The notes under the pieces: model-generated
What the model was told of the DNA's origin: nothing
The model's input: the letters and a program-made list of their open reading frames with translations, nothing else
The model's database searches: none
Shown: piece by piece, positions 43,665-51,310 of the stretch
Layout: each line of letters opens with the position of its first letter
How positions within the stretch are numbered: the first letter of the stretch is position 1
Assembly: GCA_965249785.1 (NCBI GenBank)
Contig: CBDFMU010000026.1
Location: forward strand, 186,001 to 250,000
Reading direction: 5' to 3'
Length of the DNA: 64,000 nt
DNA from: M3007 sp965249785
GTDB taxonomy: Bacteria; Bacteroidota; Bacteroidia; Chitinophagales; Saprospiraceae
Position numbers and translations under genes: made by a program

Positions 43665-44006
43665 TTGATTGATGAATGCAGATTACATGATTGTTGATTT
43701 TTGATGTATTGGATCACAGGAGTAATATTTAGATCGGTTTCATCTTTTTTAGGCGCAGTTTCAGAAAAAAGCAACAATTAACCTTACCCCGAAATGTCAT
43801 CCTGACGAAGGAAGGAACTGGCCGGACTTGACTGACAATCAACCACTTAGCCAGATCCTTCCTTCGTCAGGATGACAACTTGGAGCGGGAGCATTGTACT
43901 CACTTATTACTTATATTAGACGAAGTTGGCCGTTATTAAATTTTTCCTGAAAAGTCGGGTTTAACGTCAAAAATCTGAAATCATGTAATCTGCATTCGTC
44001 AATCAA
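43665..44006. repeat. 342-bp composite inverted repeat with a nested REP palindrome
   Basis: Outer arms of 42 nt (43665-43706 and 43965-44006) are reverse complements at about 37 of 42 positions and are themselves built of GATTNNN-like heptads (GATTGAT, GAATGCA, GATTACA, TGATTGT). Nested inside, 27-nt arms at 43796-43822 and 43850-43876 (GTCATCCTGACGAAGGAAGG...) differ at one position. The whole lies between divergent carA and the regulator-like gene and codes nothing I can support. Confidence 0.85.
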
Positions 44007-44109
44007 AACATTTGTTTTTCGGAGCGCAAAGGTCGATAAAATGGGCTGTTTTCCAGTGAATTTTTAAGTTTTATTAGGTCATAAAAGCGTAAAACGCTTA
44101 CTTTTCGGA

Positions 44110-45153
44110 GTGTCCATCAAAAATCCGCTGTCTATGCCCGCTTCCAACTTACAAGAACAATTTTTTGATCTGGTCATTGCCCGTTATCCGCGTCGCGCCG
44201 ATGCAGTGGAGGAACTGGGCGAATTACTGCATTTAGCAAAAGACGCGATTTATCGGCGGATGCGGGGCGATACGTTTCTTTCACCGACAGAATTGGGTTT
44301 ACTGGCTCGCCACTATCATATTTCGCTGGATGCCCTGATGCTGGGGCAAACGAATAATGTGTTGTTTGAATTCAATGCTTTTTCCCACCAGCTCAACGAT
44401 TTTACGGATTATTTAAGCGGTTTTATTGCCGATTTGGAGCCTTTGCGCCGTATTCCGAATGTGCAGATGTACTACGCTTCGGTAGAAATCCCGGTGTTGA
44501 CTTACAATTTTTTGCCCGAACTCATTAGTTTTAAACTCTATGCCTGGGGCCGCACCACCTGGAATTTTGAGTATCTCCGTGACCGTCCGTTCGATTTTGA
44601 TCTGGTCACTTCGCCCGTTGTTCGGCTGAGCCAGACGTTGCTGGAACAATATATTTCGATAGACAGCACCGAACTTTGGAGTGTTCAGATCATGGATAAT
44701 ACGCTGGCGCAGATCGAATATCACTTGTATTCGGGCGGTTTTCGCCGCTCCGAGGATGCGCTCATCTTATGCAAGAAACTTGGCGAATGGGCAACCCACA
44801 TGAAGTCGGTGGCTGCTGCCGGGAAAAAATTCAAGGTGGGCGAGCGACCTGAAGCCGGACTGGGAACTTTTAATCTTTACCATAATGAAATGGTGTATAC
44901 CAACATCACCGGGCTGATTACCAGCGACTATGGGCAGATGGTGTACGCGGCTTTTTGCAACCCAAATTTTATGAAAAGTGCCGACCCTAAACTCTGCGAT
45001 TTTACGGCGAACTGGTTTAAGACGCTGATTACCAAATCCAACCCCATTAGTACGACGGCGGAGAAAAATCGGGACTGGTTTTTCGGGGAACTACATAAAA
45101 AGATTGAGCGGGTAGAGCAGCGCATACGGCTGCATATAGAGCACAATACATAG
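44110..45153 (+). CDS. Regulator-like protein with N-terminal helix-turn-helix
   Basis: 347 residues from GTG at 44110 (or 339 from the ATG at 44134). Residues 15-75 look like a lambda-repressor-type HTH: VEELGELLHLAKDAIYRRMRGD, then LSPTELGLLARHYHISLDALM. The remaining 270 residues are helical and lack known motifs. The architecture is common in Bacteroidota as an uncharacterised transcription factor. TACTTTTC at 44099-44106 resembles a -7 box and sits only 3 nt from the GTG, which would make it leaderless; starting at the ATG instead leaves a leader of about 25 nt. Confidence 0.75.
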   Translation: MSIKNPLSMPASNLQEQFFDLVIARYPRRADAVEELGELLHLAKDAIYRRMRGDTFLSPTELGLLARHYHISLDALMLGQTNNVLFEFNAFSHQLNDFTDYLSGFIADLEPLRRIPNVQMYYASVEIPVLTYNFLPELISFKLYAWGRTTWNFEYLRDRPFDFDLVTSPVVRLSQTLLEQYISIDSTELWSVQIMDNTLAQIEYHLYSGGFRRSEDALILCKKLGEWATHMKSVAAAGKKFKVGERPEAGLGTFNLYHNEMVYTNITGLITSDYGQMVYAAFCNPNFMKSADPKLCDFTANWFKTLITKSNPISTTAEKNRDWFFGELHKKIERVEQRIRLHIEHNT

Positions 45154-45551
45154 GCAACATGGTTGATAATGGATGTTGAAAATGTCGCCCAGAAGTGGGA
45201 AAATCTCCCCCAAAGCGGCCCGGAGTTTTGTTTCGATTCGTCAGCGTTGGACTAGAAAAACTGGTTTTCAGCATTTAACATTGTTTTATTGCTTTTGAGA
45301 ATTCCAAATTTCATTTTTCCAAGCTACCTTTTTTATGATTTGATCCAATACTTAAATGGTGTTTTACTTCTTGAAAAGAATGAAGTTTGGAAAGGCTAAA
45401 AAAATCGGGAACAGTGTTTGGCGATCTCCCTTACTTTTGTGGTGACGGAACGGTTTTCCTCGCGTTTAATTCCATAGATGTTTCGCCGAATAGAGATGGA
45501 CGCAACTCAAATAAGATTTCACGCCGCTCCGTCTGCCAACCAAGTCAAATT
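45154..45551. other. Intergenic region with promoter of the metallophosphoesterase
   Basis: About 400 nt without a gene I can support. TACTTTTG at 45432-45439 is a perfect -7 box, giving a leader of about 105 nt before the ATG at 45552. The frame is open through part of it (from 45387), but that segment lacks signal-peptide or domain character. Confidence 0.4.
45432..45439 (+). promoter_or_regulatory. -7 promoter box of the metallophosphoesterase
   Basis: TACTTTTG, a perfect TAnnTTTG match on the plus strand. The -33 TTG is not at the usual distance, so this is a moderate call. Confidence 0.45.
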
Positions 45552-46691
45552 ATGTTGTTGAAAAAGCTTTTGTCTGCCCTGTTGTTTGTTTTGCCCGGCC
45601 TGCTGCTGGCTAAGGGTGTTCCCGTGGAAGATGATTCCAGAGCCGATGCAGACGGCCCATTGGTACTGTACCGGGGAAATTATATTATGGTCAAGGCCCT
45701 GGAATATCGCGATACCGTGCTGGTGCCGACGACCGTTAAATACCAGCATCAAGCCGATGTGCGCCTGCAATGTGTGGTACCTAAACTGAATAGCCGTTTC
45801 AGTTTTCGCCTGCACGATACGCTGTCGATAGAGCCGGAGGTATATGCTGCACCGGACAAAATGCTGGTGTTGTCAGACATTGAAGGCGATTTTGAGGCTT
45901 TTAAAATGATGTTGATCGGTGGCCGGGTAATTGACAAAAATTTCCACTGGATCTACGGCGACGGCCACCTCGTGCTGTTGGGCGACTATTTCGACCGGGG
46001 CTTACAAGTGACGGAATGTCTATGGCTGATCTATAAATTAGAAACCGAAGCGACTGCGGCTGGGGGAAAAGTTCACTTTATTTTAGGCAACCACGAAGTG
46101 CTGAATCTGCAAGGCGACCTGCAATATATGCGTCGAAAATATGTGGAAGATGCCGCGTTGATGCAGGAAGACTATATGCACTGGTATGATAATAATTCCG
46201 AGCTGGGCCGTTGGTTGCGCACTAAAAATGCAGTGGAGCGGATCGGCGAGTACGTTTTTTGCCATGCTGGTATCAGCCCCGAACTGGCTCGTTCTGGTTT
46301 GAGCCTGCACGATGTGAACCAGATTTCCCGTCGTTATCTGGGCAAACCCTATTTGCACCTCAATAATACGGACGCTCAATTGGTGTTCGATATGAAACTG
46401 GGTATTTTCTGGTATCGCGGCGCGGCCAAAAATATACTTTCCGAAAGCGACCTCACAACGGTTCTACAATATGCCCAAGCCACGCATATGGTAATTGGTC
46501 ATACTTTACAAAATGATATTACCGGGTTGTATGGTGGTCGCGTGATTTGCATTGACCTCTACCACGAGGAAAATGTGCGCGAGGGATTTGTAAAAACCCT
46601 GTTAATTGAAAACGGTATATGTTTTGGGCTGGATAGCCGGAGCGAGAAAAGTTCGGTGTTCGCGATTGTGTTTCCGCAGAAACAGGATTAG
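45552..46691 (+). CDS. Exported metallophosphoesterase (Shewanella-like phosphatase type)
   Basis: 379 residues from the ATG at 45552, with a Sec signal (LLKKLLSALLFVLPGLLLA). Residues 100-370 hold the calcineurin-like core: DIEGD at 109-113, GDYFDRG at 144-150, GNHE at 179-182 and later CHAGISPE and GHTLQND. In the first motif the usual metal-ligand His (GD-x-HG) is replaced by Glu (E111). The other metal-binding residues remain. It probably acts on phosphate esters outside the cytoplasm. An N-terminal extension of 75 residues precedes the core. It is convergent with the membrane protein gene. Confidence 0.88.
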   Translation: MLLKKLLSALLFVLPGLLLAKGVPVEDDSRADADGPLVLYRGNYIMVKALEYRDTVLVPTTVKYQHQADVRLQCVVPKLNSRFSFRLHDTLSIEPEVYAAPDKMLVLSDIEGDFEAFKMMLIGGRVIDKNFHWIYGDGHLVLLGDYFDRGLQVTECLWLIYKLETEATAAGGKVHFILGNHEVLNLQGDLQYMRRKYVEDAALMQEDYMHWYDNNSELGRWLRTKNAVERIGEYVFCHAGISPELARSGLSLHDVNQISRRYLGKPYLHLNNTDAQLVFDMKLGIFWYRGAAKNILSESDLTTVLQYAQATHMVIGHTLQNDITGLYGGRVICIDLYHEENVREGFVKTLLIENGICFGLDSRSEKSSVFAIVFPQKQD

Positions 46692-46708
46692 AAAAATAAG
46701 AAATTTGT

Positions 46709-46780
46709 TAATGTGAAAAATATGGTCAATGTGTTGTGAGAAACACATTGACCATATTTATTTTATTGACCACATTCACC
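46709..46780. terminator. 18-bp hairpin of AATGTGGTC-type units, bidirectional terminator
   Basis: AAATATGGTCAATGTGTT (46718-46735) and its exact reverse complement (46742-46759) enclose a 6-nt loop and are followed by ATTTTATT. It separates two convergent genes. Its units (AATGTG, TATGGTC) match those at 6621-6656. Confidence 0.8.
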
Positions 46781-46784
46781 CATT

Positions 46785-48572
46785 TCATTTAAACCACTCT
46801 ACCCTTAAATCGTCCAGCCGAATGGTTTTATCGCCGTCGGCATTCCAGAATAGTATGGTGGCGCGGTCGAAGTGTTGGTCCGGCAAACGCGTGTCAAAGA
46901 AAATCGTTTTTATCTCCTGACCATCCACGTGGCGTTGGAGCCGAATCATGCGCTCTTTTATCTTCTTATCGCCGTCGTAAAAACGTAGTACGAACTGCGA
47001 CATTTTCCAAAATTCCCATTCTTTCGGTTCACATTGGAAAGTTACTACGGCGCGTAGCCAGCCGTCGCTATGCTCCAAGGGAATAAGGTATTCTGGTGAA
47101 AACTGATGATTTTTGTCCAAAAACAGGCTCCTTAGGCCATCTATTGGTTTTTCGGTCGTGGTAGAAAGAGAATCGTTGTCAAAATTTTTGACCAGAAGTT
47201 CCTGCACCTGTTGACGCTCGCTGCCCCGAAACTCTTCTTTAGTATCCAGCAGTTTCAGCCAATCGCGGTCGAGTTCGGAGCGGCCAAATACCCGCAACAG
47301 AAAAGGTTTGGTCATTTGTTCAGACACAAAAAGTCCGTCCCCCCGATGGGCCTGGTGTGTCCACCAAAGATTAGAATAAATGAATAGTCCTGCCACCAGC
47401 GGAAACGCCCATTGCCGCCACGAACGTGCCAGCACCCACTCCGCGAAGGCCGCCAGCGGAAATATCCACAACGCATAACTCTGTACCAAAGCCCGCATCC
47501 CCAGACTGCCGCCATACCACCAAATATCCCAGGCCGCCGTGATGTAGAGGAAGACCAAACAAAAAGCGAGGATGCCGGGGAACAACTTAGACTGTTGACG
47601 CTTCAAGGGCATGAAGCCCAGCACGGCAAAAATCATCATCGGCGAATAAATCAGCCAACCTGCGCGCGCGCTGAACACAACGTCGGTCAAGTGTGGATGC
47701 AGCCAGCTGAAACTTTGATCGCCATAACTGTACACCAACCACTGCCCCGATACATAGTGCCAATAAACTGGTTGGATCGCTGCCACCATAATTGCTACTA
47801 TCGCCGCTACAGTGATTTTGGGAAAATGCCGACGAAAAAAAGCGAGTCGTTCGCGCAACGCCGCCCAGGAGCCGATACCCCAAAGTACCGGCAATAGCAC
47901 CGCCACAATTTCGGTTGGTCGAGTAAGAATTGCCCAGCCTACCCACAAGCCAATAGCCGCTGCCCAGCCCAGCGACGGTCGCCGATAAAAACGGATAATG
48001 CTGAAAACCAGCAAACTATACACTGTAAAAAGCCAATTATGGGTCATGGCTCCGTCGAAGGCTGTGTAGTTCAGGTAGTTAGTACCGAAAACCAGGCAAA
48101 GCAGCGCAATGGCCACCGCGCGGTCGGAAAAGTAATTGAGCAGATTGAGCCGGGTGATCCACAGCCCCAGCAACGCGACCAGTAAACTTCCCCAAGTGAT
48201 GGCCGCCTGGTAAGGCAGTGAAAAACCATCTGCCGGATAGCCGAGCGGTTTGGCCAGAAAATTCGCCATTGTAAACCACGGCAAATACTGCAATGCCTGT
48301 CCACTGGAGTATTTCATTACATAATTGCCCGAAGCCTCGTGTTTGGAGACCTGGCCCATGCCCGGTCCCATTTTGTATTTCTGCGAAATACTGTCGAAAA
48401 ACTGCACCTGTTTCAGGTCATGATAAGTAAAAATGGTGGGCAAATAGAGGTAATAGCCCGATACATCCCAGGCAATAGTGGCCTCCGTATCCGGCTGTTG
48501 CCACTTCGGATAGTAGAAAAAGGAAGACCCTACGATGAGGGCAGCACCAAGCCAAAAAGCCAGTCGGGACAT
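46785..48572 (-). CDS. Multi-pass membrane protein, GT-C glycosyltransferase-like
   Basis: 595 residues with about eleven membrane helices from residue 5 to about 410, then a soluble beta-rich C-terminus of some 170 residues. The loop after the first helix carries an acidic pair (DTEATIAWDVSGYYLYLP), as in GT-C fold glycosyltransferases that use lipid-linked sugars. The later WAILTRPTEIVAVLLP segment is common in uncharacterised GT39/87-like proteins. The assignment to a family is weak; membrane topology is firm. Confidence 0.8.
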   Translation of the reverse strand: MSRLAFWLGAALIVGSSFFYYPKWQQPDTEATIAWDVSGYYLYLPTIFTYHDLKQVQFFDSISQKYKMGPGMGQVSKHEASGNYVMKYSSGQALQYLPWFTMANFLAKPLGYPADGFSLPYQAAITWGSLLVALLGLWITRLNLLNYFSDRAVAIALLCLVFGTNYLNYTAFDGAMTHNWLFTVYSLLVFSIIRFYRRPSLGWAAAIGLWVGWAILTRPTEIVAVLLPVLWGIGSWAALRERLAFFRRHFPKITVAAIVAIMVAAIQPVYWHYVSGQWLVYSYGDQSFSWLHPHLTDVVFSARAGWLIYSPMMIFAVLGFMPLKRQQSKLFPGILAFCLVFLYITAAWDIWWYGGSLGMRALVQSYALWIFPLAAFAEWVLARSWRQWAFPLVAGLFIYSNLWWTHQAHRGDGLFVSEQMTKPFLLRVFGRSELDRDWLKLLDTKEEFRGSERQQVQELLVKNFDNDSLSTTTEKPIDGLRSLFLDKNHQFSPEYLIPLEHSDGWLRAVVTFQCEPKEWEFWKMSQFVLRFYDGDKKIKERMIRLQRHVDGQEIKTIFFDTRLPDQHFDRATILFWNADGDKTIRLDDLRVEWFK

Positions 48573-48574
48573 TT

Positions 48575-48602
48575 ATAATGATGAATTATTAATTATGAAT
48601 GA
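48575..48602. repeat. Four heptanucleotide units, ATTATGA family
   Basis: ATAATGA, TGAATTA, TTAATTA and TGAATGA follow each other just upstream of the membrane protein start. No opposing arm was found nearby. Confidence 0.5.
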
Positions 48603-48730
48603 TGGCAGCATACAAGGTCAATATTTTTATTTCAACTACGGAAGCCAATTTTGGCATTTCCAACATAAACGATTGATTATCAAATTATTAAGTAGAAAAA
48701 AACGATAGTCAAAATTTTTTCCTGAAAAAA

Positions 48731-48764
48731 ACCACCTCCCCTACGCAGCGAAATGAGGGGGGAA
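48731..48764. repeat. REP-like palindrome (CCTCCCC ... GAGGGGGG)
   Basis: CCACCTCCCCTACGCAGCG followed by AAATGAGGGGGG. The C-rich and G-rich halves can pair. It resembles the elements in polA and at 57911. Confidence 0.55.
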
Positions 48765-48815
48765 GGGCGTTCTCCGAACGTCTTACACACAACACACGAA
48801 CCAATTACTGCAACC

Positions 48816-48908
48816 ATGACTGCAACCCTTTCCTACACTTTGCTGCTGGCCATCGTTTATCTTGGCCGAAAAGTGTTCTCGCTAAAAACGCAGCAAGCCT
48901 CCGCTTAA
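48816..48908 (+). CDS. Putative 30-residue membrane peptide
   Basis: ATG at 48816 to TAA at 48908 encodes 30 residues, starting MTATLSYTLLLAIVYLGRKV and ending in a polar Q/S tail: one short hydrophobic helix then a basic turn. The support is indirect. A strong forward-strand terminator (48939-48977) begins 31 nt after the stop, and no other plus-strand gene lies between 46691 and it. No ribosome-binding site is obvious. It could also be the by-product of an RNA. Confidence 0.4.
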   Translation: MTATLSYTLLLAIVYLGRKVFSLKTQQASA

Positions 48909-48938
48909 AAGCATCCACCACTTTCTCCTAACACACAG

Positions 48939-48977
48939 CGTCCCCGCCAGAATCAACACTCTGGCGGGGACGTTTTT
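48939..48977 (+). terminator. Strong forward intrinsic terminator
   Basis: CGTCCCCGCCAG (48939-48950) pairs perfectly with CTGGCGGGGACG (48961-48972), followed by TTTTT. On the reverse strand there is no T-run, so it serves a plus-strand transcript. Confidence 0.8.
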
Positions 48978-49665
48978 AAGTTTGCGCGGGCTGTTTACCG
49001 AGCCATTTCAGTGCTTCGCGTCGGGTGAGCGGAGCCAAACGGTTGGCATTCACAAAGTGCTGTACGGCCTCCGGGCTGGTTTTTGAGTATTGGCGCAAGG
49101 CCCAGCCCGCTCCTTTTTGGATGAAAAATTCCGTGGAATCCGCCAGTTGGCGAATGTTGTGAAACAGTAAAGCAGCGTCGGTTTTATCGCGAAACAGCAG
49201 TTGAAAAATCATGCTTACTCGTTGTAGCCACCTATTGCCGGAGGCTATCCAACGAGCGGTAACGGGTTGCCGAAGTTCCGGAAAGCGTAGCAAATGAATA
49301 CCGACCAACTTGGCCAGCCAATCCACCGTATCCCACCATGAGCGGGTGATAATGAGCTCTTCCAAAAAATCCAGAAATTCGGCGGGCTGCTTTTTCAGAT
49401 TTTTCTGCACTGTTTCCAGCGCGAAATAATGCAATTCCCGGTGGTCATCCGCGAAGCACAGTCGGACCAGTCTTTTCAGATCGTCGCCCTCCGGCACACC
49501 AATCATACCATGTATTTCTTTGGTCAAAGCCAGCCAAGCGGGTGCTTTCAAGCCAAAGTACTCAAACTGGTGTCGCATATAGGCCATTTGGCCTTGCGCA
49601 ATGTTGGGATCACCGTGTTCCCGAAAAGTAGTGCGAACGAGTTGTAAATATTCGGTGGGAGGCAT
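48976..49665 (-). CDS. DNA alkylation repair protein, AlkD family
   Basis: 229 residues, all helical HEAT-like repeats. MAYMRHQFEYFGLKAPAWLAL at the start, LHYFALETVQKN, RSWWDTVDWLAKLVG and the C-terminal FIQKGAGWALRQYSKTSPE match AlkD-type alkylpurine DNA glycosylases that remove N3-/N7-alkylated purines. The Trp and Asp residues of the WWDTVD segment lie where AlkD has its catalytic Trp/Asp. It is single-gene, on the minus strand. Confidence 0.92.
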   Translation of the reverse strand: MPPTEYLQLVRTTFREHGDPNIAQGQMAYMRHQFEYFGLKAPAWLALTKEIHGMIGVPEGDDLKRLVRLCFADDHRELHYFALETVQKNLKKQPAEFLDFLEELIITRSWWDTVDWLAKLVGIHLLRFPELRQPVTARWIASGNRWLQRVSMIFQLLFRDKTDAALLFHNIRQLADSTEFFIQKGAGWALRQYSKTSPEAVQHFVNANRLAPLTRREALKWLGKQPAQT

Positions 49666-49850
49666 TACAAATAGCAGATAAAAATAATTTATAATTTATT
49701 AATAATCAATGTAAATGCTCCTGCTGAAGTAAGACGGGTCATTTGGTGAAGCTATCGTTTTTAAAACAGAAGATGTAGGTAAAAGTACCTGAAAATTTAG
49801 GCTGCTTGTTTTTGCCTTTTGCAAATGACCCCTTTTTTTTATTGCCGACT

Positions 49851-51089
49851 TTACTCGTAGCGCAACGACTCAATTGGATCCAGCCGCGCTGCCTTCAAGG
49901 CAGGATAAAAGCCCGACACCACGCCGACAATCATGCACAGCACAAAGCCGAGGAACATCCACGCCCATGGGATCAGAAAACTGCTGCCCATGAGTAGGGT
50001 CACTGCATTGCCAATCAGAATACCGAGGAGAATGCCGACAATACCCCCAACTTGACAAATGGCGATGGCTTCGATGAGAAACTGCATTAGAATACTGCGA
50101 CGAGTGGCGCCCAGGGCTTTGTAAATTCCGATCTCGCGGGTACGTTCGGTCACACTGACCAGCATTATATTCATCAAACCGATGGCAGCACCCAGCAGCG
50201 TCATCAGACCAATAGCGATGGTCGCCAGCCGCAAATTAGTCGTGTTTTCTTTTAAAATACCGATCAAACTATCGCTGGCAAAAATCTCAAAGTCTTCCTC
50301 CTCGCCGGGCCGAAGTCCACGAATTTGGCGAAAAAGTCCCATTGCTTCGGACTGGGCAGCATCCATATCAATAGCATTGTTGACTGAAACGGTTAAATCA
50401 TACTCCGTTTCGTCCGTACCATAGCGGGCTTTTACATTCTGCAGAGGAGCGTAGACGGCCCGATCCGTAGATTGGCCCATGGAGGAACCTTTCGATTTTA
50501 ATACACCGATAATGCGATAGCGGTCGTTGTTGACGATCACAATCTGGTCAAGGGCTTTGTCGGGCTTATTTTTGAACAGCAACTTCACAATATCCTGCCC
50601 AACCACTATTTTGGGCTGCCCGTCCTCTATTTCGGACTTGGAAAACCCCCGTCCGTAAGCAATATCCATGCCTTTGCTGTCAAAATAATTCTCGTTTACG
50701 CCTACAAAACCCACGTTGGGATTGGTTTTGATGTCGTTAAATTTCACCGTCGAAAGATTATTAGCCCAAAAAGACATGGCTACCTTGGCTGGAAAATCAA
50801 AACGTTCTTTAAACTCCAGGGCCTGTTTGTAGGTGACGGGTTCGCCAGCTTTTTGGCGACGGCCTTTCTGGTTGCTTTTCACTTCGCCCCACTTCCGCTG
50901 AATATTAAACGAATTGGCCCCCAAGCCCGAAAAATTATCGTTGAGCGAGTACGTAATTGCGTCGATAGCCGTGAGAATACCTACCAAGGCCATAATACCA
51001 AAGGCAATAATGAGCAGTGTGAGCACCGAGCGCAACATATTGGCGCGGATGTTCTGGAAGGCCATGCGGAGTATCTCTGAAAAAAGCAT
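49851..51089 (-). CDS. MacB-like ABC transporter permease
   Basis: 412 residues from the ATG at 51089 (MLFSEILRMAFQNIRANMLR). One N-terminal helix (about 20-43), a MacB periplasmic domain (about 45-280) and a C-terminal FtsX domain of three helices. Short motifs are FGIMALVGILTAIDAI, SVTERTREIGIYKALGATR and LEAIAICQVGG-like helix. It would need a MacB-type ATPase and a HlyD-like adaptor; an adaptor is at 56347 but no ATPase is nearby. The frame is open 70 codons upstream through the GTTTACCCGCC inverted repeat, which I do not treat as coding. Confidence 0.9.
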   Translation of the reverse strand: MLFSEILRMAFQNIRANMLRSVLTLLIIAFGIMALVGILTAIDAITYSLNDNFSGLGANSFNIQRKWGEVKSNQKGRRQKAGEPVTYKQALEFKERFDFPAKVAMSFWANNLSTVKFNDIKTNPNVGFVGVNENYFDSKGMDIAYGRGFSKSEIEDGQPKIVVGQDIVKLLFKNKPDKALDQIVIVNNDRYRIIGVLKSKGSSMGQSTDRAVYAPLQNVKARYGTDETEYDLTVSVNNAIDMDAAQSEAMGLFRQIRGLRPGEEEDFEIFASDSLIGILKENTTNLRLATIAIGLMTLLGAAIGLMNIMLVSVTERTREIGIYKALGATRRSILMQFLIEAIAICQVGGIVGILLGILIGNAVTLLMGSSFLIPWAWMFLGFVLCMIVGVVSGFYPALKAARLDPIESLRYE

Positions 51090-51101
51090 TTTCTCTGGAC
51101 G

Positions 51102-51187
51102 GTTTACCCGCCGAAGCGCACAGCGCGTAAGAGGGTGGACAATGGCTATTTTGACCCCTCCTGCGCCTGCGGCTTCGGCGGGTAAAC
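51102..51187. repeat. 15-bp inverted repeat upstream of the MacB-like permease
   Basis: GTTTACCCGCCGAAG (51102-51116) and its exact reverse complement (51173-51187) enclose 56 nt that contain weaker pairing of GCGCA/GAGGGG with CCCCTC/TGCGC segments. It lies in the 5' region of the permease gene. Confidence 0.7.
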
Positions 51188-51206
51188 AAAAGTGCGGCAC
51201 TAAAAT

Positions 51207-51245
51207 ACAATCGCCCACCGATTTAGAGCGGCGGGCGATTTTTGT
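51207..51245. terminator. Likely terminator after the DUF3857 gene
   Basis: ATCGCCC-A-CCG (51210-51220) pairs with CGG-C-GGGCGAT (51229-51239). T-runs follow on both strands, so it could serve either direction; the minus-strand gene ending at 51311 is the likely user. Confidence 0.6.
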
Positions 51246-51310
51246 CGACGTACACGTACTGCCGATCCCCTGACCGGCGATGTGATGCCCGTCGATCAAG
51301 GGGATTGAGG

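Noticed and set aside
43796..43876. Insertion sequence ends
   Set aside because: The palindrome has no transposase between or beside its arms and no visible target duplication; it fits a REP element better.
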